Below, piece after piece: positions 15,001 through 27,000 of a stretch of DNA of 64,000 nt. The DNA comes from Macrosoma leucophasiata. Its lineage: Eukaryota > Arthropoda > Insecta > Lepidoptera > Hedylidae. Made by a program: the position numbers and the translations under genes. Under the pieces are notes generated by a model that was given only the letters and a program-made list of their open reading frames with translations, was not told the DNA's origin and ran no database searches. Each line of letters begins with the position of its first letter. Position 1 is the stretch's first letter. The stretch is from the NCBI GenBank assembly GCA_036365455.1, contig JAWQUS010000010.1:19516501-19580500 (forward strand), written 5' to 3'.

Positions 15001-18000
15001 ATTTTTTACATTTATGTCCCATATCACCCTATATGGAACATAAATGTTAAAAATATAGGTACCTATACTTAATCTTAAATACCTGTAGTATTGTAATTTA
15101 TAGGTAATGGGCTAGAAACATTAAATACATTGTTATGGGATGAAGTTACGGTACTATCTTATCACTTTAATGTGACTTTAACATTAAATAGAACTCAAAT
15201 ATGAATAAAACTATACAATGTACAAGAATAATCTACCAAGGGTTTTTAGCATCAACTTTATTTTTAGTGTTCCAATAAAAACCTCTGTCATTGGAGTCAA
15301 TGACTACGAGAATTAGGTCTCAGGTGGACTACATCGAGGGTATGGAGGTGACAAATTCGAGAGTTCGAGAAAAACAGAAGCCATTATTAGGCTACTACTA
15401 CACTGGGTCTCTGGGTTCGCGTCCCGAGTTTTGGCCCATGTAACAGGAGGCTATCAGAGATAACGGTGTAAAATCCTTTATATCTGGTTCTGTTTGGAAT
15501 TTTTCCTATTTCTAAAAGTTTCCCAGTACTACCTCGGTGTTTGGTTATATGCCCGGACATCTCCGGCCCATTCAACAAGTGGCGAGCTTGTTGACATCTC
15601 AACAAGCTCGCCAATTTGTTGAATGGGCCGAAACGCAACTTGTTGACGAAACGAAATGTTTCAATGCATTTACCCCTGCCTACCCCGTAGGCACGGTTAC
15701 GTTTTTATGCATTCAAGCATACACAACACCCGCGAATCGTGGGTATATTTTGGTCCATGTAACAGGTGGCGAGCCTGTTATCATATTCGGTCACATTACC
15801 AAACTCCGAGGTAATTGGAAACTTCCAGAAAATGTGTAAATACCAATAGAACCAGAGGTAAAGGATTTACAACTTTATCTCTCATAGAACCCGACGTAAT
15901 CGTACCCAGTGCGTAGTAGTAGTGGCCTGCCACCACTGGACTACTGAGGTAGTTTGAAATGTCTTTATATAATTCGATACCAAAACCGATGTCGAGTAAA
16001 ATGATCAATGCACACGAGATATCGACATATCACGTGTTGATATCCGATAGATGTTCGAATAAAAGTAGCGAAGTAAAAGTGTCTCAAATACATCCGATAT
16101 AGAAAGTGGTTTTATAGCGAATGGTGCAACAAATGTCTGGGAACATTATGTGATTTATATGGATTTAGTTTAATATATTCTTATTTGTTTGGTATTGAAA
16201 TTCTATGTTATTTGCAGAAGCAGGTAAGGCTATTTGTTGACAAAAAAACGATTTCAATTGACATTGTAACCATTATCGAAAACTCTGCTTCATTTAAAAA
16301 AGGTTCGAAATTTCGATTGTCCCCGCCTTATTTCCGAAACTACTTAACATAAATTTTGAAAAAAATACAGGGAATTAGTCCTTCACCAATAGATTACAGG
16401 AAAACCTATAAGAAATCATATTAAAGATAACGTAGTAAAATAATAATTGAACGGAACTCGCAATAATAATTAAACGGACTCGCACTTTTCTTATACTTAC
16501 TTTTCTTATGTTATAAAGGCGGCAAACAAATTTTACTTCATATAGGTTAACTAAACTAACGTTAAATTGATTAAGCTCATAAGTGTTCTCCATTTTCAAT
16601 TACGCTTCGCAAACATAGACACTAAAGAGGACCGATCGCGATCGCATTGATGCTTTTTAAGATGTGATGCTGGCGGAAAATGCTGCAAATTCCATGGACT
16701 GCTTTTCGTACAAACGAGTCCATCCTTCGCGAGCTCAACATTAAAACCAGGCTCTCTACCATCTGCCTGCGAAGGATCCTTGAATTCTTTGGACGCATAG
16801 CTCGAAAAGATGGTTATAACCTTGAGCAGCTTGTGGTTACTGGTGAGGTCGATGGCAGAAGGCCTAGAGGTCTTAGCCCAGTCAGATGGTGTGACCAAAT
16901 CCGCTGTACTCTGGACACAAAGCTCCACGACGCATTCCATGACGCCAAGGACAGACATCGATGGAAGAATGTCATCCATCAGAAATTAATCTCCCATCGG
17001 GGGAATCACGATTAATTAATGAGGTGTACGACCCGAGGAGAGGAGAGAACTTAACTAAACTTAGCCTACACGTACGGCAGCCAAGTGATTACTGCAGCGT
17101 CTTGTTATTTTAGTGCACAAAACCAGCGTAAATGCAGATGCGTTGCCACCGGTTGTGTGCCCATACCATGACGTCCTATTGCGATTCAAATTAGGCGCTG
17201 CCAAAACTTTGTTTCATTAGTCTTATACGACAGCGCTTATAGAGAAACCAGACAAAGCTAATAGCTCAGATATTTGTTAACAGAGAGCTTCAGTTTCAGT
17301 TTAGGTTGACAATAAAAGGTTATGGTATGGCCGCTGTTGGCTATATTATTGTGCCGCGCTAGAACTACTCTTCCCTAACGTTGCTTAATAAGAATAATAA
17401 TAAGAAACATTTATTTGACACACAGCGAGACACATAAAACAGACATAAAACATATCAGGTAACAGAGAAGACAACACAATTTCTAAAAATTAATACATAT
17501 AGTACACGTAATATGTGTCTCACGGCTGCCAAAAAGGTGTCCTGTTCAGCAAATGTCAGGTACCTTCATATACAAGGTACCTGACGCTGGTTTTCAACAG
17601 GACCCTTAGTGAGTGAACCACGGATGTCAAATTTATAATTAAGTATAATTGTACTAATACTACAAGGTACATACATACGGATATAATACAGATAATAAGC
17701 CATTGAAATACGAGTAACATACTTACTTAATAAAACGATAAATGCAATACGTACTAGTAGGTACAAACAATAATAAATAGATTAATACCAAAGTAAATAA
17801 AATATAAGTAGATAAAAAACATCATAATATCATATGTTGTGATCATAATATCATGTGTTGTGACGTCACAACACACGTCAAAATGACGGCGTTTGAAGAG
17901 CTCAAATTTACTCAATGTTTTAAATTTTTTCTTTGAAAAATAACTATAATATTTTCAGGCCTATTTATATTTTTCCTACGATATATATACGTAAATGAAT

Positions 18001-21000
18001 AATTAAAGACGAAAAAAAATTTTCATGAATATTCCCTATTGTGTGGTGGCGTCGATCGCCGGGAGCCGGGAGTGGCGCGTCATCCCCACCTCAGGCACCA
18101 CAGCGCGATAACGACCGGCCGAGCGCAGGCCTTATTGCGATCATAGAATACATTAAATATCCGATGCGCCGGTGTCGCATACGTGAAACCGCGTTGAGGT
18201 AACTTACGTCCGATATTTGTGGGCATATTAAGTATTTAATATTTAACTCATAGTACCAATCCATACAAGTGGGACGGCGTAGTACGTGTATACAACGTTA
18301 CAAAGGTTTGTAGGAGTCATCTTGTATGAATTAATTTTTTATGAGAATAATTCTCCTGACAGCGTATTGATTTTTTGTCCAAAATCAATAGATCAATATT
18401 TTTATTTTCGACTTTTTGTGTGTAGCAACTAACTTCAGGATAGCATTTTTATCTGGCGCTCCACACTCTCTACCTACCCCATTAGGGACCTGGCGTGAAC
18501 ATACATACTTTTAGCTGTCGGTGCTTAAAAATTAACTTTCATAATATTTCTTTCCAATCGCTTTTATTCTCTACGATGGAGAAAGCAATGTACAGCGAAA
18601 CTGAAGCAGGGGCAATAATTCCCAGTTGCCTCCGGTGGCGGGGGCAATTGGGAATAATTCATCATTATGTACCTATGCTTAAGATTTACTAATACTAAAT
18701 CAATAAGACACAATACTTTATCAATATGGTGATCATTATTTAACGTTCAGTTTTGCAAAGATTATAACTTAAAAGTTATTACTCTTTTACCCAACCTAAC
18801 CAGTTATCAGCAGGTCTTACATAAGAAATGAGCCTTAAGCAATTGGCCTAGCCTTTTAGAGACCACGACCTATCAAAACATCAATGGACCAACGGCAACG
18901 ATTACAAATGTTTTACATAATAATTTTACTTCGAAGAGAATGGGTCAAGATAATGTTGTTATGCGATGTGAATATTAGATGAGATATTAATTATTTTATT
19001 TATTTATTAATTTTACTGGTGGTAGAGCTCCAGTGACGGAGCTCGCGGGCGTAGGCACCACCGCATTACCTAATATACTTGCCGCTAAATGGTAGTGTTT
19101 AGCACTATCGTGTTCCGGTCAGGTGGTAATGTACGGCCCTATAATTTCTGGCACAGAGGCATATGATAACACCTTAGGCCTCAGGAGTGGTAACGCATCT
19201 GCATTTTGACCTCGGTCTTTGTGTAAGTGTCTATAGGCTGCAGTCATCACTTAACATCAATGTGAACTGCATGCTTGTTTGCCACTTCATTTACATAAAA
19301 AAAAAAGTTTATTGTCACAATACACATACAATATTGTTACAAATGGCGAAATTAACGCTAAGATCGTTCTCTACCAGTTAAACCATTACTAATTGATTAG
19401 GTATAGGTAAATAGTAGTATAATAGTATATATATATAATAGTATATTTTAAAAAGCTGCCAATTGCCATTCGTACTCGGCCATGAAGGGTTCTGTAGAAG
19501 CAGAGTTATCGAGAGTTTTATTTGCACTTTTGCAAAATATATTACATCTCAAAAGAATATCTACTTCAAAATAAAATTTCATCTTCTTCTTTCTTCTACT
19601 AAGTATCTTATTTTAAAAGTTAGGAAGAGGGGCTCTCTTTTTACCTTTTTCGAAGTGTATATCTTACAAGCGATTGATTTCCAGAAAAAATGGTATCTTA
19701 ATATAATGTTCAATGATATATCTATAGACACCCCTCATGTTGAAAAAAAATGATGAAAAAGTGTTTTTTTTTAAGACAATTCCAAGTTTCTTATCAAAGT
19801 TAACGGTTACTGATCTATATTATCATTATCTATACGAGTTTTATACCTGATAACCCTTATTTATAAAATCTTGTATATCAAGGATTCAAGGATATTAATT
19901 AACTAGGTATGATACAAGTTATGTAAGCACCTTGGCATCGACTGAGTCACTGAATCAGATTTATTTGCAAGTTTTACTACAAAAACTATTTATTTCCTAT
20001 TTAATCAGTGGCGGATTTACAAATCTGCCGCCAGTAGACTATTCAATATTTGCCGCCCGTATATTTTGATATCGTAGTAGTCCACAATCATATCAATTAG
20101 GTATATTCTCTATCAATAAAATTCCAACTTTATGTTTTAGGCTTCGTCATTCTCGTAACATCAACTTTTTTTCTATGGTTAGAATCATTGAAAACTATGG
20201 TCTGAATCTTGATAATTTTATCAGTCATTTTGTAAATAGAAATAAAAAATTATGAACTAAATCTGCCGCCCCTAAAAATTTGCCGCCCTAGGCTTCAGCC
20301 TACTCAGCCTGCTGGTAAATCCGCAACTGTATTTAATAAATATGTAATAGACCAAAGTATATACCTACGTATACGTACACTGATATAACATATTGCATAA
20401 AATTTCCCTACTGAATAAAATCACGTAATAAAACTTGTTACTATATAATACATATAAGTAATATTGTGTATGTGACATGTATTTTATTTTCATCGTCAAT
20501 CTGGACTTCACAAAAAACAGCTAAATAAATTACAATAATTTGAGTATTTCTAAATTAAAATAGCAAATTTGTAAAAAAAAAATATAATTTCGATGATGTC
20601 TTTCGAAAACCCGCGGACTTCCATTGCGTGACAAAACTTCCTAAACCAATTTTTACTGTAGGTATTTCGTCGACATCTTACTTATCAATACTAAACCACT
20701 CTATATAGGTATGAAGCATTGGCATTAGGCTAACAATTGAGTCACAGCGCAGTGGGCGCAGCCTTGCTAAGTCATATATAGTCATGCGGGCTATATACGG
20801 TGTTGTGTGGGCAATCAATGTACCGGTATACGTGGTCCGTCTCTCGAAATCCGCTAAGTTTTAGTAACAGTTCATTAGTTTTATGTTTTCATTAAATAAA
20901 AATGTAAATGCTTCCTTTGTTCAATGATGATTACACCTTTAATGTAATGATCGAGAAAAAATATTCAGTTCATTTATTTTAAGATACTTAATGCAGCCTG

Positions 21001-24000
21001 CAGATAGACAAAAACTTATGTCAAAAAGCAGGTGCGTTGTCACTCTTAAGGCTTCTGTAGTCTTGGGTTTATGATAGTAATTACGGGTCCATTCATTACC
21101 ATGTTACTGGCATAGCTACCGTAATACTGAACACTCACATTTGACGACAAATAGGTACTCAGTTTAGGTGTTCAAAAACTCTACCGACAGTAAAAAAATA
21201 ATTTTGGAATAGCTGTTTGGCCTGAGTTTCTGTACTCAATTACTAGATCGAAGAGTTCCTTAGTGTTAATCCCTTTTTTTATTGAGATGATTATGAGTAG
21301 GTCCATAAGATTAAAAAAATGCTGAAAGATAACTAACGAATCGTATATGTATGTGTGAATAAGTACATGCATGCTCGAATGCATAATGCATCTACGATCA
21401 ATGAAGGCGCGCAAAATCAAATATAGCCTTTTTACCACACCCATACACTGCCTGTGTGTGCAAGTAGGTACAATCCAATGTTTTGTAATGCATGTTCTTT
21501 GTATCAAATAACAAAATAATACTTACTAATCAATGAAATAGACAATATACTAGGTATACATAAATAATCAATACTATAATAAATGCAACTTGTAAGCAAA
21601 ACAAGAAATTATGTCCATGAAGTAACAGGAAATAAGACAGTGCAATATAAAACAAAATTAATATGACACCGCGAAGCATTAAGACAAAGTCAATGAGCTT
21701 GTATGGTTGTTATATCACAGTAATTGATGTCAACACTAACATAATTCAATGAAATGAATTGGGGAAAGGTAACGAATTTCCGCACCACAAATTAGTTTTA
21801 GTGCTATGAAGAAACAGAGTATGCTTAGCCTAAGCGTAAGTTGCGTAGTGTTTGATTTATATTAATTGCCATCGTCTATAATATTTCATTGGAACAGCGG
21901 TTTGGTCGCCTAACTTAATCGTTTTTATCTTGGTACTAGCTAACCCGGCTATCGTCGTTCTGCCATATACCTAATAAACGTTAAATTTATTGCCATACAA
22001 AAAAACAGAAACAATCGAGTCCCATCTCCAATTTATCGGAGTGAGCAACGCGTTTGAATTAAAAGCAACAATTTGCAGGATTTTAATTTTAATTACATAG
22101 GTATAATATGGTGTAATATATTATAATAATGTGCATGAAGCTCTAAAGGTAACTAATGTATTTCATTTGATAGGAATCAATACTGTATTAATGTAAGTAA
22201 CTAGCCAATTACCGCATTGCAAAATACCATTTTTTTAGGAAATATAACGAGTATACCTAGTTAGCTATCCAAAAAAAATAGATATTGGTATGTGATCTCC
22301 ACCTGGAGTTAGTAAGTAAATCAGTTCACTTTTTGGAAGATTATTCTACGAGTAAATGCATTCCAAAAGATCAAGCGAGGCTAAAAATAAGAATTTTAAA
22401 GTAGACCTTCTTTCATTTCTTTCTTTATTAGGTAATCCTGAGCTTGTAACCTTAAAGCCTATAAGCCTATTGTACTATTGGTGAACTGACCGCTTGACCA
22501 CATGGCCACCTTACACGATGGTGATAAAACCACATTTGATTGATTTTGGATATGCTGAGAGTTTCTGCGAGAGATTTTCTGCCCTTGTATCCAAGAACGG
22601 GATGTTTACTCTTGAATACTAGGAAAGTGAAAATAGTAAGGTATAAACAGTGTACATGTAACGCTAAAAGAGCGGTTAAAATAAAATCATAAATCTGGGA
22701 TAAGTGGCTTAGGCAAATTAGTTTCAGCACTACTTCATTTACGTAAGCATTACATCGGAGTTAGTCAACCTTTCGTGGATGATCTCTTCAGTGTAAAATT
22801 GCCTGCCTATTACAAGAGTAGTATTTAATCGATTACTTGGTTTCTGCGGGTTACCGCACTATTCGTTCGTAACTCGTAGCTAGCATTTGAGCGTTTGTGC
22901 AACCGTTCTCTTGCAGGTATTAGAGACAAGTATTTCATGTGATAGAATGAGTATTTTATGCGAAAAATGTTTGATTCAATTTATATTATGATCACAAGAA
23001 TTCGTTTAAAAAACATTTGGCCAAAGGAGAATAAGGGCGGCCCAGTGCTAACACTGTACAAATTTTGTCATTTTCAAATGACTATAAAATAAATAATTTG
23101 AAATTCAAGCATTTTTCGAATGGCCAGTAACTGAAGTATATAATAATATGATCAAGTAAAAGTTGGAATAGATTGCTAATTGTTAACTATATTACATAAT
23201 GTACTGTGTAATAGGTTAACCAGTAACAATTTAGAGGCCCAAAATTACGCGTCTCCTTTAACCCCCTAAATAAAGTAGATGATATGATTTCTGGATTACT
23301 AAACAGTGGGCACACAATAAACAAAGTCTACTAGGTTTCGTTTTGTTTTAAGGGTTCCTAGGTTTTGCTTGCTAACCCATAAAAACAATTGATTGTAAAA
23401 CACATCTTACACACATACAAAAAACAGTTCAAGTACGAATTAGAACCACAATAGGTTACAAACGAAGCGCAGCAAAACGAGTTCACTTCTCTCGCGTTGT
23501 TTTCATCTACGCACCAATTATTGAGGACACCTGACTTTTGTATTTTTCCTGGAAAGCGGTATGAATTAGCACTACTGCACTGGGACAAGTAATCAATTAA
23601 CTTTTAACCGGAACACTTTTGTGCTTAACGGTGTGTATATTAGATAAAACAGTAGAGCATATTTAAACCCTCGATCCCCATCTCCAGAACTAAAATCCAT
23701 TACCACAAGTATATTTTTCAATCTAACCTAACTAATAAGTACACCATTTTAACCAGCTTTCCCATAAAAACAGTTGATGCGTATCAAAACAAGTGCACAG
23801 TTCAAGTACAAATTAGCAACACAACAGGCCACAAACGAAGCGCAGCGGAACGCGTTCACTTTCCCCGCGTTGTTTCATCCACGCACCAATTGTTGAGGAC
23901 ACCTGTCTTTTGCCTTTGTACCGTGTATGTTGTTTGACACGCTGTTTGATGTATCTTTTTTGGGGTCATGAAAGTGACCAACAAGCCGTAGACACCTTCA

Positions 24001-27000
24001 TGATACCTTCTAAACATTTCAATTAAAGGTCGTCGTCAGAGATGTTAGATAAGAAGAGTTAGCTTTAGTATGAAAAGTGCTTCAACCATTGAAAGTAGGT
24101 GGAGCCTATCGTGGCGCGAAAATATACACCAATTAGGCGCGAGGCAAACCCACATGAATTCACCTGATTAGTGTTTGGTGGCGTCACAAAACTTCACAAA
24201 GATGGCGTATTAGCAGTTTGTACACGAGTATAAAGACGTGATAATGCTACAAAATCTAGATGACCGCCGTATTCCGTGTAAATGATTTAGCTGCAAATAC
24301 TCCCATGTTTTGACACGATAATGTTTGAAACGGACGTTGTAATATAATGTTTAACTTAAAAAATGAACAAAATTATGACTTACTGGTGATAAATAATGCT
24401 ACTGAGTGATTAAATATGCTTCACTGTTCGGTTTTTACACAACACACTGAGCAATATTTTTTTTTAATTTTTTTTTTTATGTATTGTAAGTGGTAAACAA
24501 GCATGCAGTTCACATTGATGTTAAGTGATGACTGCAGCCTATAGACACCCACACAAATACCAAGGTCAAAATGCAGATGCGTTACCACTCCTGAGGCCTA
24601 AGGTCTTATGCCTCTGTACCGGAAATTACAGGGCCGTACATTACCACCTGACCGGAACACGATAGTGTTGAACACTACCATTTAGCGGCAAGTATATTAG
24701 GTAATGCGGTGGTGCCTACGCCCGCGAGCTCCGTCACTGGAGCTCTACCACCAGTAAAAAATAATATCCCATTTTAACGGTTTTTTCTCACTAAGTTTGC
24801 ACTCGGCTTGCGAATGCACAATGAATGGTTAATGCTTGCGGCGTGAGCAGGAACGGTCACCTGACCGTCCGCGAGTTGAAACAATAGCTCAGCCGCCTTT
24901 GCGTATTGTCAATCTAACTCTTCTAAAATCTTTGGACGTCGCCTTAAAAGCATAATAGGTATCCTTTGCCCTAGTACCTACCTTATGTAGGTATACCTAT
25001 ATTTATAACCTATAATTATAGAGACAGAATTACGAGGTCCTGAGAAGTTCCATCCGCACAGATTGGACAGGTACTTGGAAATGCTCAAAAGTCAGCTTCG
25101 CAAGTTCATTCTCTAATGGAAGTGAAAAACAAGCATGCAAGTGATGACTGCAGCCTATAGACACCAAGGTCGAAATGCAGATGCGTTACCACTCCTGAGC
25201 CCTAAGGTGTTTTGCCCTGTGCCGGAAATTACAGGGCCGTACATTAGTAGCCTAGTACAAAGAATGTGACACCAACATAAAATGTTTGAAACCAGTGTCA
25301 CCGTTGTAGTACCTACCTATTAAATGTAAACTTAAAAGTTATAAATGTAAACTAGTCGGACGCCTTCAAGGTCACTTAGAAACTAGAGCAATATACCTAC
25401 GTACTTACTGACAAGGTTTGTGGCTGCCAGTGGCTGCACGTTATCATATCAAATAACTATTAAAATGACATGTCTTGCATCTGGAGTGGAATGAGTATTT
25501 AATGAATCAAAGTAGGTATTATTTTCCAAACTAGCGTGAAATTTTCCGAGACTGCGTAGTTTGTCAGCTCTATATAGGTATTGTTGTCGAGTTAGGACTT
25601 TGACGAGTTATTTTACGTAGACAAGTAGGTACCTGCCTATTACAGCAAAGTAGAGTAAAATATTGATGAGTTTTTGATTGGTTTAATTAAACAACCCTTT
25701 AAAAATGTTACGTACTAATCCGATTGTTCATTTTTTATGCTATAAAAAATGTGGTAGTAACTCTAAAATATATTCTTGAATAAATTAATTGTATTTTTTT
25801 CTTAAACTTCTTTAATTTACTTATTTTCTGAGGACATGTACAATCTAGAGCCGAACTCGCAACATCTCCTTTTACCATTTAGCGTAAGATAGATTAGAAA
25901 ATTTGTTGGTCCTTATTATATGTCCTCAATTAGGTTACTAAACTCTACCACCAGTAAAATGTAGGTATTAACAATAAAATGTCTCTTTCTCTCCTATAAA
26001 TCATAAAACATAAAAACTATATGCACAGTAAACAACTGGATCATTAAAATATACGGAATATTGAAGATTTTGTATTGGTGCCTAGTTGGTCCCTTGGCCC
26101 TGAAACAAATAGGTATTTGTCTTCTTTTATAAACAATGGTGTTCCATCCTTGATCGTGATAAAGTTGATAATAGATCAATGCGATACAGCCCTGTCTGTT
26201 ATTTTATAACTACCTATTTACATTTTCTCGAATTTTTTGGAGGTTGCCAAAACAGGTTACAAAAGATAAAGTAAGATATATTATATTATATCACATATTA
26301 GATAGTAAAGAAGAAATCAGTTTTTTTTTTGTTGTTCTGGCATCGCTATTACGCATATTGCCAGTGTCAAGTAAAACAATATTTCGTATTTATTTAAGCA
26401 GCGTAAAAGTTAGTATAATATAGTCATCCAGTATAATATGTAAGTATCAAATATATAAGTTATCAAGTATAATATGTCAGTTAAGTGAGCTACAATCAAG
26501 TTATTCGAGTAAAGCGATGGCTACTTTACCAGAACATTAACAATGAAGTTTTGGAGGCAACCTGAAAGGTGGTGTTTTCGCACTGTTATTCTATTTCACT
26601 ATAAACGGGCACTGTAATAAACCTATATCAAACAAAATGCCACCAACTTTATTCAATATAACTTAAAAATACACCAAGAAAATGAAATAAAATAAGAGCA
26701 CCATACGCCTCTTTCAAGGTTCCCGCCAAAACTCCAAAAAGAACTCAGTTATATTGAAATCAATAATGTTTCGGATTTGTGTTACAATTACTAAGTAGGT
26801 AAGCTTACTTAGGTATTTTAAATTAATTACAAAATAATAGATAATTACTATTTCAGTAATTATGTATGTACTTTTGTATAAAAATGGTACCGCAAAATCA
26901 CCACCCAAGTCAGAAAATTTGGTACCTATCCAAATTCAACATTTGGTACCTATCTCAAATTTCACCTATATAGCTAACTTTTTTATTTTATTTCACACTA

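Noticed and set aside
15387..15839. Overlapping 83- and 100-residue frames
   Set aside because: Both are readings of family B SINEs and their hairpin; no domain.
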